From positions 2,712,501-2,776,500 of the forward strand of contig CP009416.1 in NCBI GenBank assembly GCA_000818095.1: a stretch of 64,000 bases of DNA, in the 5' to 3' direction. Source of the stretch: Jeotgalibacillus malaysiensis. GTDB lineage: Bacteria; Bacillota; Bacilli; Bacillales; Jeotgalibacillaceae. Both the position numbers and the translations under genes were made by a program. Under the pieces are notes generated by a model, which was not told where the DNA came from, ran no database searches, and worked only from the letters and a program-made list of their open reading frames with translations. Shown piece after piece: positions 8,655-16,619 of the stretch (position 1 is the first letter of the stretch; each line of letters opens with the position of its first letter).

Positions 8655-9479
8655 TTATTCATTCTTTTTCCATTTATCCAATACGTGTTCTCTGTGATAT
8701 GACATATATGATTTATGTCTATTATGAAGCTCAATTTTAATCTCATTATTTAGTTGAAGTTTACTAAACTCCTCCTCATCTAAATGTGAAGAAATAATGA
8801 TTCCACCGTCATCATGAAAAGAAATATATCCACTATCAAATAATTTGTCATAATGCGCACTTAGCAGTAAGCCATTGTAGAGATCCAGCCTTTCTTTATG
8901 ATTGGATACATTCCACGGTTTGATATGTGAAGCAACTAAAAGGTTAGTGTGGCTTATTCCTGAGATTGGGCAATGACAGTTCCATAGATCCATCAGGTTT
9001 TCTCTGAACTTCCCCTGCCCAAGTCTTGCATTTATCAATGTAAGCCTATCTGTCCCCCGCTCCTCTGTAGCAGTCACTTCTAAGATATCTTCTACAATCT
9101 CCGCATTGCTATCTGAGATCACCCAGTATTTACGGACCTTTATATGAGGACTAATACCATGACGATTACAGTATTCCTGAAATAGTTTTTCTGCTTCTTC
9201 ATTCACAAGACATGGCTGGTTTAATATTTTGGTGATTTTTTTATTTGTAACTCGTCCATCAATTTCATAAGCTGACTCATGCTTTTCAATTGAATTATCT
9301 AAATAACCAATAAAACGACTTGGTCCTATATACATTTCTCCATTCTTTTTATAAATGAGGAAACAAGAGCCTCTAGCGATGTAACCTCTGTACGTATTTT
9401 GATAAACTTCCTCATCGCGATATTTATTTAATGTATGAATGTTTTGCAGAACGTCTGAAAAATGATTAACCAGTTGCAT
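8655..9479 (-). CDS. HNH endonuclease
   Basis: 274 residues. The C-terminal half carries a clear HNH nuclease module: CPISG, then ASHIKPW (the catalytic His), then RLDLYNGLLLSAHYDKLFD and GYISF, typical of HNH_2-type restriction-like nucleases. The N-terminal 150 residues have no domain I recognise. GAGAGG precedes the ATG. It lies directly upstream of the GIY-YIG-like gene in a two-gene operon, next to the comK cassette. DNA target unknown. Confidence 0.82.
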   Translation of the reverse strand: MQLVNHFSDVLQNIHTLNKYRDEEVYQNTYRGYIARGSCFLIYKKNGEMYIGPSRFIGYLDNSIEKHESAYEIDGRVTNKKITKILNQPCLVNEEAEKLFQEYCNRHGISPHIKVRKYWVISDSNAEIVEDILEVTATEERGTDRLTLINARLGQGKFRENLMDLWNCHCPISGISHTNLLVASHIKPWNVSNHKERLDLYNGLLLSAHYDKLFDSGYISFHDDGGIIISSHLDEEEFSKLQLNNEIKIELHNRHKSYMSYHREHVLDKWKKNE

Positions 9480-9560
9480 ATCAGCCTCTCCCTTTTGTCT
9501 AACTTTTCCTCATAACCTGGAGTACGATCAACATAAAAGTATCTATTCCCTTCCTGATAT

Positions 9561-10052
9561 TTACAGCACCCGCATCACCATGTGCTTTCTCGGAAAATGC
9601 AGTTCCTGCAGCATTAACGCAGACACTCTTTGATGCTGTTTTAGGATTGTTTTCAGAGAGCACATGACTGTAATCCGCTCTCCGTTGATAAATTCAACTG
9701 TCGACTTCGCCCTATCCTCATGGTCGTATGCCTTGTGAAAATGCTCAAGCGAGATCCATGTGTTGTTTATATGTGTCGGCGAGTGTGTTGGAAACATAAT
9801 AGTTTCTTCATTTTGATTGACCAGAATTGGAATTTTGCTGTGAATGCCGAATTTGAATCTGACTGATTCCTGTCGGCCTTTGTAGGTGCTGCCACCCATT
9901 TTGCAGGCGTATTCCAGCAATTTTAGTGGAGGCTGCATTGAATAACAGCTTTTATTGGTTTCGATGATGTGGGTTTGGAACTCGAGGTGTCTTGCGCATC
10001 TGATCGCCATTGTTGAAGTATTAATCTTGTAATCTATACAGTTTTCTTTCAT
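9561..10052 (-). CDS. comK: ComK-like competence transcription factor, copy 1
   Basis: 163 residues, clearly related to ComK of B. subtilis. Shared landmarks are CKMGGSTYKGRQESV (ComK: C-FFGSSYAGRK), KIPILVNQNEETIMFPTHSP (KPPIMVDP-QIFLFPT) and the NTWISLEHF core (GWISHVHV). ComK binds AT-rich A4N5T4 boxes and activates DNA-uptake genes. It lacks part of the C-terminal tail of B. subtilis ComK (192 residues). GGGGAG lies six bases before the ATG. It diverges from the sigma-factor gene at 10398, and the same arrangement recurs at 25477-27335. By hand alignment it differs from copy 2 at 35 of 163 positions (about 79% identity). Confidence 0.85.
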   Translation of the reverse strand: MKENCIDYKINTSTMAIRCARHLEFQTHIIETNKSCYSMQPPLKLLEYACKMGGSTYKGRQESVRFKFGIHSKIPILVNQNEETIMFPTHSPTHINNTWISLEHFHKAYDHEDRAKSTVEFINGERITVMCSLKTILKQHQRVSALMLQELHFPRKHMVMRVL

Positions 10053-10397
10053 CCATTTCTCCCCTGTTCGGCCTCTGCCAAAACGTTTATTAACGCGTCG
10101 TTGAAGTGTACCTAAGAAGTGTCGTCTCCTGTTAATTCGACATGTTTTGAGAATCTCCTTTATTTATTTTTATTTTTTAAATATTTAGTAAAATATAAGA
10201 AATTAATTATGCTAAATGTATGTGTTTTGTTTATTTAAAATACAAAATTAAATTATTGTATGAAATAACGATACCGAATTAACCTTTTCAGCTTCGAAAG
10301 TAAAAAACGCTCAATCGCAAGCCGGTGCCTTTTTTTATAAGCTTCAATTAACCCAGGGAATAACCGGTAGACGCGTCTCCATTACGGAGAAAATAAA
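10053..10397. promoter_or_regulatory. Conserved divergent intergenic region, comK/sigma cassette copy 1
   Basis: About 345 bases shared in outline with 25969-26315. Near comK both copies keep an almost unchanged 60-base leader (containing AAACGTTTTGGCAGAGGCCG on the comK strand), a TTAGTAAAATATAAGAAATT block and TATGCTAAATG. Near the sigma gene both keep the CGCTCAATCG, AGCCGGTG, TCAATTAACCCAGGGAATAA and GACGCGTCTCCATTACGGAG segments. In this copy the comK leader holds a four-codon mini-ORF (ATG TCG AAT TAA). Conservation beyond that of the flanking lipoprotein genes suggests regulatory function. Confidence 0.6.
10369..10390 (+). promoter_or_regulatory. RBS-sequestering hairpin and overlapping palindrome before sigma gene, copy 1
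   Basis: TCTCC-ATTAC-GGAGA (10376-10390) folds the ribosome binding site GGAG into a five-base-pair stem. The palindrome AGACGCGTCT (10369-10378) overlaps its 5' arm, so the two folds exclude each other. Both are identical in copy 2. This looks like translational control of the sigma factor. Seen in sequence; function inferred. Confidence 0.5.
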
Positions 10398-10871
10398 ATG
10401 ACTTTTGAAGAACGATATGAACAGTTTGAGCCGATGATTTTTCATATGATGAAGAAGCTTCACGTAACCCGTGATCATGACCTGTACCTTCAGGAGGGCC
10501 GGATTGCGTTATGGAAAGCTTCAGAGAAATTCCAGGAGGAAAATGGTGAGTTTGCTCCTTTTGCCTATCAATATATTCGTGGCGGCATACTTGATCTTAT
10601 GAGAAAGCAGAATAAGTTACTTGAGCGGGAAACTGTAAAATCTGACGAGTACTGTCAGATGAATATGAATATCACAGAAGACAAGCTGCTGGAAATTGAT
10701 ATGCTCACGCCTTACACAGAAGGCCTGACTGCACATCAGAAAAAGTGGTTCTGGCATACGTTTGTGGATGATATGAAGGTGACTGAGATTGCACAAAGGC
10801 ATCAAGTGAGCGTGAGTGCGGTGAAGAAATGGAAGAAGGGTGCAGTTGAGCGGTTGCGGGAAGGGAGGTAG
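10398..10871 (+). CDS. Small sigma-70 family factor, SigH/ComX-like, copy 1
   Basis: 157 residues. Region 2-like N-terminus (FEPMIFHMMKKLH, then LYLQEGRIALWKASEKF, then FAPFAYQYIRGGILDLMRKQ, the core-binding and -10-recognition helices) and a C-terminal helix-turn-helix of region 4 (VTEIAQRHQVSVSAVKKWKKGAVERL). Size and region 2 resemble the competence sigma factor SigH of Staphylococcus. It diverges from comK; in S. aureus ComK and SigH act together on DNA-uptake genes, so a joint role here is a strong inference. The RBS is held in a conserved hairpin. About 92% identical to copy 2. Confidence 0.82.
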   Translation: MTFEERYEQFEPMIFHMMKKLHVTRDHDLYLQEGRIALWKASEKFQEENGEFAPFAYQYIRGGILDLMRKQNKLLERETVKSDEYCQMNMNITEDKLLEIDMLTPYTEGLTAHQKKWFWHTFVDDMKVTEIAQRHQVSVSAVKKWKKGAVERLREGR

Positions 10872-10891
10872 TAGAGGCAGGGTCCCTTCCC
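10858..10891. terminator. Possible bidirectional terminator between sigma and lipoprotein genes, copy 1
   Basis: Inverted arms GGGAAGGGA and TCCCTTCCC with a 16-base loop span the sigma stop codon. There is no T-run, so this is weak. The equivalent spot in copy 2 has a stronger hairpin. Confidence 0.35.
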
Positions 10892-10895
10892 ACAC

Positions 10896-11393
10896 TCACT
10901 CAGCCTCAAAAATTTGATATGTTTTATCAGTAGGTGTCCCTACATCTGAATCTACGAATACATCAATAAAAATTGCATTTAATGCTTCTTCCACTTTTTG
11001 ATTGTTTAATCCTTTGCTGTTAAATATGATCTCCCGGTGATAGAGTACAACATTTTCATTGGGATCATTTTGCTCATCTCCGGTTTCGATTAGATGTCTT
11101 TCCTGGTTATCGATTGAATCGAGTGTATTTTGCCAGCTGTCAGGGTCTGGAAATCGGATTTCACGCTTGATAACGTCATCTCCGTGTTCAAGCTTGAAAT
11201 CGTATATAACTTTACGGAAATCGTTCTTTTGAGGATTGCCTGATACAAATTTTAAGACTTCCTGATATTCCTCATCGCTGATATAGTCAATGACTGCTAA
11301 TGAAGACGTATTAATAGGGTCACCCACTTTTAGACAAGCAGATAGACTCAAAGCTGTAAGAAAAGTGGTAATCATTAAGATTATTTTTTTCAA
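10896..11393 (-). CDS. Cassette lipoprotein, copy 1 (unknown function)
   Basis: 165 residues. Lipoprotein signal peptide with lipobox LSAC (Cys20), then a soluble domain with no family I recognise (DFRKVIYDFKLEHGDD, VVLYHREIIFNSKG, VEEALNAIFIDVFVD). The start is TTG at 11393 with AGGAGGT seven bases upstream; copy 2 also uses TTG. It is convergent with the sigma gene and preserved in both cassettes, so it probably belongs to the same function. About 70% identical to the copy at 26838. Confidence 0.8.
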   Translation of the reverse strand: MKKIILMITTFLTALSLSACLKVGDPINTSSLAVIDYISDEEYQEVLKFVSGNPQKNDFRKVIYDFKLEHGDDVIKREIRFPDPDSWQNTLDSIDNQERHLIETGDEQNDPNENVVLYHREIIFNSKGLNNQKVEEALNAIFIDVFVDSDVGTPTDKTYQIFEAE

Positions 11394-11575
11394 ATCCTGA
11401 ACCTCCTTGCTAAAAAAGCGATTGATTTTTTAGTATGTAATTTCCTATAAAAATGTTCTGATATATATGTTATCAAATCTTAACGCTTGTAACTTTAATT
11501 CTTCTCATGTTTTCTCATAAAGAGGGTAATATTTCGTTAAGGACGATCAAATAGGATATTCAGGGAGGTTTTATT

Positions 11576-11878
11576 ATGAACACAGCAACGAAATCGATTT
11601 TAGTTGGTTCAATTGCATCGATTGGTACATTTACTGCCATTAAAGGGTACCAGAAAAGAATGAATGGTAAGAACCCAGATGTAAATTTTGAAACGCTTGA
11701 AGATACTGATATGAGAAATAGTGTAAAGGTGGATCAAGAGGAAAGTGTTAACGCTGATTTTGATCAGGAAGAGAAAGATCTTACTCAGTTGGATGCTGCT
11801 TACAGAGCAGATTGGCAGGCGAATGGATTTCCTCAGACACATGAGGAGATGGAGCGGTTAAAGAAGGAAGAAGAGTAA
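11576..11878 (+). CDS. Small hypothetical protein with N-terminal hydrophobic segment
   Basis: 100 residues. A short hydrophobic N-terminus (SILVGSIASIGTFTAI) is followed by a charged, acidic, probably helical tail ending LDAAYRADWQANGFPQTHEEM. GGGAGG lies eight bases before the ATG. I do not recognise the family. Its first dozen codons recur as a remnant behind the second comK cassette, so it marks the edge of the duplicated segment. Confidence 0.75.
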   Translation: MNTATKSILVGSIASIGTFTAIKGYQKRMNGKNPDVNFETLEDTDMRNSVKVDQEESVNADFDQEEKDLTQLDAAYRADWQANGFPQTHEEMERLKKEEE

Positions 11879-12022
11879 AAATAATTGCAAGACTTATTTA
11901 AAATTGGAGACCGGGGTAAGTTCGGTCTTCTTTTTTGTATGGAAGATAATGAAATGATGATTGAGGAATCTCTTTGCCCGGAAACTTTTACAACTCCTGG
12001 AACAATGAGATGAGACCCTTAA

Positions 12023-12307
12023 TTAGATAAAGAAAATGTCAGCATAGAATGATCTGCTGACATTTTTATGATCTATTTCTTTTGCAAAATCAGGCCTGCC
12101 ACTTCCTTTATTGTTCCCTGACTTTAAAAAAGATAATCTCCAAATAGTTAAAGGAATAATAAAAGCTAGTACAAATACGTAGATGCCATACGAGGCATTT
12201 TCAGTTGTCGTTATATAGGGAGCAGTTACTAATGCAATAAAAGTGAGTGGCAACATCAAATAAAGCAGTTTTTTAAATGAGCCTTCTGTTACTTTTTTAC
12301 GAGCCAA
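12023..12307 (-). CDS. Small two-helix membrane protein
   Basis: 94 residues with two hydrophobic helices (LLYLMLPLTFIALVTAPYI and IYVFVLAFIIPLTIWRLSF) and a charged tail. The start is TTG with GGGGTG eight bases upstream. No family recognised. First of a run of three small membrane-protein genes on the minus strand. Confidence 0.6.
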   Translation of the reverse strand: MARKKVTEGSFKKLLYLMLPLTFIALVTAPYITTTENASYGIYVFVLAFIIPLTIWRLSFLKSGNNKGSGRPDFAKEIDHKNVSRSFYADIFFI

Positions 12308-12408
12308 TTATGAATCACCCCCCATATAGTTCTCCACTAGCTATACATGTAAGTGGTCGTTCTATTACCTAAAGTATTCAATAGTGCCAGATTAACGTAT
12401 TTATACTT

Positions 12409-12609
12409 TTAATTATTTTCTTCTTTAACACTATTTCCTTTAATTTTCGTAATAATCTTATCCATAAATATCGCGATAAATAATCCGAAGACCCCAAAAA
12501 ATGAAATACCAAGATTACCAAAAGAGGTATGTCCTGTGACTAATACATAAATCGCAGTTAATACCATGGCCATGACTATACCAAACAAAATCCTGGGTAT
12601 CTTTTTCAT
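12409..12609 (-). CDS. Small two-helix membrane protein
   Basis: 66 residues from the ATG at 12609, which has GGAG eight bases upstream; an ATG at 12624 lacks a good site. Two hydrophobic helices flank TGHTSFGNLG. It shares the pattern IY-LV-G-TS-G with the product of the gene at 12653, so the two look like tandem paralogues. Function unknown. Confidence 0.62.
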   Translation of the reverse strand: MKKIPRILFGIVMAMVLTAIYVLVTGHTSFGNLGISFFGVFGLFIAIFMDKIITKIKGNSVKEENN

Positions 12610-12652
12610 TTTTTCACGCTCCATCTTTTTATTTTTGAAAATTGACCTTGTC

Positions 12653-12826
12653 CTATGAATTTCTGTTAAGAACCTTATGACTTACTAAAGAAATTAGAAC
12701 TATAATAATGAAGATGAGAAGCAAACTACTAAAACTTCCTCGTGATGTCTGACCAATTACAAGATAATAAATTACAGAAAGGATGATTAAAACTACAGAA
12801 TACAGTGCTAATTTAGTTTTCTTCAT
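12653..12826 (-). CDS. Tiny two-helix membrane protein, paralogue of neighbour
   Basis: 57 residues: MKKTKLALYSVVLIILSVIY, then YLVIGQTSRGSFSS, then a second hydrophobic helix and a basic end. AGAGGG sits four to five bases before the ATG. The same IY-LV-G-TS-G spacing occurs in the product of 12409-12609, which supports both as real genes. Confidence 0.5.
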   Translation of the reverse strand: MKKTKLALYSVVLIILSVIYYLVIGQTSRGSFSSLLLIFIIIVLISLVSHKVLNRNS

Positions 12827-13021
12827 AATCCCTCTACTTTCAATATAAGACGAATCGATATTAAATTATGATCTTTAACCTTAATTTATTGTCATTGCTT
12901 TTCTGTGTACCCTCATATTACTTATTTAACCTTAATATTACATTTAATGTATGGTGCACTTTATTTAAATGGTATTTCCTGCATAAATGATACAATAACC
13001 TCCGTCCCTCTGTATCACCAC

Positions 13022-13056
13022 AAAAAAGCCAGCCCCCATTCCCCGGGAGCCGGCTC
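13022..13056 (-). terminator. Terminator of CWB2/Ig-like surface protein gene
   Basis: On the minus strand the arms AGCCGGCTCCC and GGGGGCTGGCT pair with two wobble/mismatch positions, followed by a run of six T. It lies 15 bases after the stop codon. Confidence 0.85.
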
Positions 13057-13070
13057 TTTACTTCGTTCTA

Positions 13071-15347
13071 TTAAGTCAACATATACTTACATGGAATGCT
13101 ATGTCCATTGTAATCGATGTAGACAATATAATATGAATTATTTCTTGAAATGCCAAAGCCAAAGTCGAATCCTATGGACCATCTGTTGTTGGAGTAGATG
13201 GTTGTTGGAACTCCATTTGATTCCAGATTTTCTTTTGTACGGGTACTATATAGCTGGCCATTACTATATATTTCTACTTTTTCTACTTTTAAGTCTTGTG
13301 GTGTGTAATTTGATAGTGTGATCGTATAACTTTTAATAAGTGAGTTAATGATGACAGAACTTTTTCCTGTTAATAAAAGATCGTCCTGTAAATGCTTCAC
13401 TTCCAGATGTAGCTTAGCGCTTTCATCATAATTTTCAATGCTTCCTTCAAATGTGATACTTCCAATAGTTGAAGTATCAACTTCTGTAGTATTCCATGTA
13501 ACAGCTTTTTCTTCTAAAGTCCCGTTATTCATTTGTACTGTAACTTGTGTTGGCAAAGTAAAATCATCCCATTGATAAACTTCCTGGTAAATGTCATCGA
13601 CGAATTCAATCATGACGGGAACAACTGTTAAATCAAATGTTGCTGTGTAACCGCCGTCTGTTGCTGTTGCAATAATTTTGGCATTACCGGCTGAAAGGGC
13701 TGTGATGTTACCATTAGCATCTACTTCAGCAATTGCTGGTTCAGATGATGACCAAGTCACTTCTTTATTTGTTGCATTATCAGGAGATACAGTTGCCTGT
13801 AATGTTGTAGATTCACCTTCAATAAGCGTACCTGATGTTTGATCCAGTTTAATAGAAGTAACATTGATTGGCTTAACTGTCAGGGTGTAAACATCTGTGA
13901 ATTCTCCATCTTCTGATTTTACTGTGATAATTGCCGTGCCTACTGATTTAGCTTCAACAATACCTTCTCCAGTGACTGTTGCAATTGCATTGTCTGAACT
14001 TGTCCAGGACACAGTTTTATTTGTTGCATTTGAAGGTGAGATTGTTGCCGTTAGTGTATCTGTTTCACCAATCTTTAATGTGTTTGTTGATTTATCAAGT
14101 TTTACTGATGTGACATTAATCGGCTTTACTTGTACTTCAGTAGTAGCTTTAAAACCACCATTTTCTGATGTAGCTGTAATTACAGCTGTCCCGATTGAAT
14201 GACCTGTTACCTTACCATCTTGATCAACTGTTGCAGTCTCAGCATTTGATGATGACCATTGAACAGTTGGATTAGTTGCATCGGCTGGTGTAATAACTGC
14301 ACTTAATAAAGTGCTTTCGCCAATTTTGATTCCAACAGCTGATGGATTAAGTGTAACTTTTGAGACAGAAATAAAAAGCTCTTTGTTCAACTCACTTTCA
14401 AGCTGTTCACTTACTGCGCCTGCTCCTCCAAGAATGACTGCATTTTTAACCCTTTTATCTTTCATAAACTTAATTGTAGAAGCGTCCATCGATTCTTTTT
14501 TCGTTAAAAAGATAGCAGTATCATTTTTTGAAGCAATAGCTGACCCGCTCAGTGCATCAGGAAAACTGCTTCCTGTGGCAACATAAGTTTTTTCAAAAGA
14601 TAAATCCTTTTGAAAATGCTTCATAATAGAAAGGTTTGTTTCGTATCTCGTATCCCCACTTAGTCTCTTACTGTTTGGGACACTCTTATCTAATGAACTG
14701 TCCAGCACCCCGGTTCCACCAATAATATATGAAACAGGAATATTCTTATTTTTGATAAATGATTTTATGTTTTCATCCAATCCTGTTTTTCTGGAAAGTA
14801 AAATCGGCATCTGCTTTGAAGAAGCAATTGGAGCAATTGATAAAGCATCTGGGAAATTGCTTCCCATCGCCACTGTGATTCCATTTTCCACACCAATTTC
14901 CTGGGCAATCTTTAAAGATGTTTCATATCTGTCCTTACCGGCAATTCTAGTTGTTTCAATGCTCATCTTTTTTAATTCTTCTTCTATTGAAGTACTAATC
15001 ACATTAGTTCCTCCAATGATATAAACTGTTTTTGTGCTTAAAGCTTTTAATTCTGAAATGGCCGCAGCACTTAGTTTACCAGCCTTTGTAAGAATAATAG
15101 GCGCATCTTTAGATTTCGAGAGTGCAGATGCTGATAAAGCGTCAGGGAAATTGCTCCCAGTCACAAGTATCACATTAGGTGCAGCATTCCATCCCTCTCT
15201 TGCAATTTCTAAAGAAGTTTCATATCGATCTTCACCAGATAATCTGGATACAAGTTCTGTGTCAGTTTGAGCTGAAGCCTGACCTGGTTGGAATGTAGAG
15301 ATGAGTAGTCCTAAACTCAATAGTGTTACAAATAGTATTTTTTTCAT
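13071..15347 (-). CDS. Surface protein with three CWB2 repeats and Ig-like (Big_2) domains
   Basis: 758 residues from the ATG at 15347, chosen because GAGG lies nine bases upstream and a signal peptide (MKKILFVTLLSLGLLIST...ASA) follows at once. Three CWB2 wall-binding repeats begin near residues 37 (LSGEDRYETS), 134 and 225 (LSGDTRYETN). Then come three bacterial Ig-like group 2 domains (each with the W-SS--A-V pattern and a GTA-IT or GNAKI strand, about 327-565), a fourth Ig-like module with VTWNTTEVDTS, and a C-terminal domain of about 100 residues that I do not recognise. Probably an adhesin-like or structural wall protein. Confidence 0.9.
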   Translation of the reverse strand: MKKILFVTLLSLGLLISTFQPGQASAQTDTELVSRLSGEDRYETSLEIAREGWNAAPNVILVTGSNFPDALSASALSKSKDAPIILTKAGKLSAAAISELKALSTKTVYIIGGTNVISTSIEEELKKMSIETTRIAGKDRYETSLKIAQEIGVENGITVAMGSNFPDALSIAPIASSKQMPILLSRKTGLDENIKSFIKNKNIPVSYIIGGTGVLDSSLDKSVPNSKRLSGDTRYETNLSIMKHFQKDLSFEKTYVATGSSFPDALSGSAIASKNDTAIFLTKKESMDASTIKFMKDKRVKNAVILGGAGAVSEQLESELNKELFISVSKVTLNPSAVGIKIGESTLLSAVITPADATNPTVQWSSSNAETATVDQDGKVTGHSIGTAVITATSENGGFKATTEVQVKPINVTSVKLDKSTNTLKIGETDTLTATISPSNATNKTVSWTSSDNAIATVTGEGIVEAKSVGTAIITVKSEDGEFTDVYTLTVKPINVTSIKLDQTSGTLIEGESTTLQATVSPDNATNKEVTWSSSEPAIAEVDANGNITALSAGNAKIIATATDGGYTATFDLTVVPVMIEFVDDIYQEVYQWDDFTLPTQVTVQMNNGTLEEKAVTWNTTEVDTSTIGSITFEGSIENYDESAKLHLEVKHLQDDLLLTGKSSVIINSLIKSYTITLSNYTPQDLKVEKVEIYSNGQLYSTRTKENLESNGVPTTIYSNNRWSIGFDFGFGISRNNSYYIVYIDYNGHSIPCKYMLT

Positions 15348-15371
15348 TAATGTGTTCCTCTTTTCAGTCAT

Positions 15372-16127
15372 AATTATTTTAGCTATATCAATTTAAAATT
15401 ACTCTTAGACTAATTTTGATGGTCACCATCCCTTATTTGCACTTATAACTCTGAAAATATGTATTACATGCATATGAAACCATTTCATAACAGTAATATC
15501 TTATCATCTTTAGGTGAATTTAGAACTATTATTTTTAATTATTTTGTAATTTATTTTTCGACAAATTTGATCTACCTGCATTTAATTACAATCTCTGTTT
15601 CCTAATGATGTACGTAACTACTTAGATTCATAAAGATTAAAGGCATCATGGGGTACAAGAACATAAATCTGAGGTCGAAGTCACTAATTCACTATTAAAC
15701 TGTTAGTCAAAGGCTGTAAATGAAATCAGCAAAGTAAATATTAAAGGAAGAGGAGTTTAATAAAATGACAATAAAATTGCGAAGTGTGATAGGGGTTTAT
15801 ATATGAGATATGAATTGAAATCGCCGGACCTAGATATATTTGATTAAATTAGGGAGACGGAATTATAGATTCTGCTTTGCTATTTCCAGTTACTCTAGTG
15901 CATCAAGGGAGAGAACGTTCAAATAAGGATATTATTGAACCAATTACGAGAGGCGGCGACTCAATTAATTCTATCCATGATGCATAAAACTCTATCTCTA
16001 TAAGCCCTGATTCAATTAATCCAAGTGATGAGCCAATTATATTGAGTGCTGAACCGTATACTTTGTGAGGTGGTACAATTAGTAGAATCGCCCCACACAA
16101 ACTCACTTTTCCCACAACATAAATATT
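15372..16127. other. Gene-poor region
   Basis: About 750 bases with no gene I can defend. A 13-codon ORF with a good GAGGAG site begins at ATG 15764 (MTIKLRSVIGVYI) but is too short to call. A 70-codon minus-strand ORF (15903-16115) starts on GTG without a ribosome binding site. Upstream promoter elements of the surface protein gene must lie near 15380-15480. Confidence 0.4.
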
Positions 16128-16160
16128 GAGCTGAGAGAGGCTCTATTCCTCTCTCAGCTC
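16128..16160 (-). terminator. Hairpin after truncated surface-type gene
   Basis: Perfect 13-base arms GAGCTGAGAGAGG and CCTCTCTCAGCTC with a seven-base loop, ending 15 bases from the stop codon of the gene at 16176. The T-run is weak. Confidence 0.65.
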
Positions 16161-16175
16161 ATATCAATCTGATGA

Positions 16176-16619
16176 TTAAGCTCCAGCTTTAACCGTCTGC
16201 TTCCACACGCCATTTTCATCCTGCCATTTGATGATCATTGTGCCACTAGTTTCAGTAAGATAGAATGTCTGGGAAGGATTCGCAACAAGCTCTCCGCTTT
16301 CAGTGCCTTTTACGTATTCTACGTAAACTGCAAAGTTATTTGAGTTTGTTACTCTCCAGACTCTGTCTCCATCCTGAATACCAAGATCCGGGTGGGCAGC
16401 TTTAAATGCATCTGATTGACCATCCTGAATATATGTTAAATTAAGGTTTTGCACAACTAGCTCTGCATCATATACATCCGGTGAAGTCTCTGTCACAATT
16501 TCATCTAACTCCGCTTGTGTCATTGGTTGTTTATCTTCAGTTTCAGCCTCAACTGTTTCAGAAACTGCAGCGAGTTCTGCTACTTTGGCATTGGCTTCCT
16601 GAATCTCAGCGTGAGCACG
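16176..16619 (-). pseudogene. 3' part of a gene cut off by an IS remnant
   Basis: The open frame runs to the IS junction near 16620 and encodes an Ala/Glu-rich heptad stretch (HAEIQEANAKVAELAAVSET) followed by a folded-looking C-terminal domain (AFKAAHPDLGIQDGDRVWRV, then TMIIKWQDENGVWKQTV). No start or signal peptide remains because the sequence turns into transposase DNA. An internal ATG (16523) could start a 115-residue fragment but has no obvious ribosome binding site. Family not recognised; the original was probably an exported protein. Confidence 0.65.

Noticed and set aside
10053-10397. Possible ComK boxes (AAAA-N5-TTTT) autoregulating comK
   Set aside because: The region is AT-rich and I could not find a clean pair of boxes at helical spacing, so autoregulation by ComK is not claimed.
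13897-15270. Several plus-strand ORFs of 78-101 codons
   Set aside because: They lie opposite the repetitive CWB2/Ig-like coding sequence and repeat with it; reading frames opened by the codon bias of the real gene.
15764-15805. Thirteen-codon ORF with a good GAGGAG site
   Set aside because: Too short to support as a gene; no conservation evidence available.
15903-16115. Seventy-codon minus-strand ORF, hydrophobic product
   Set aside because: GTG start without a ribosome binding site, no family resemblance, sits in a gene-poor area; more likely chance.
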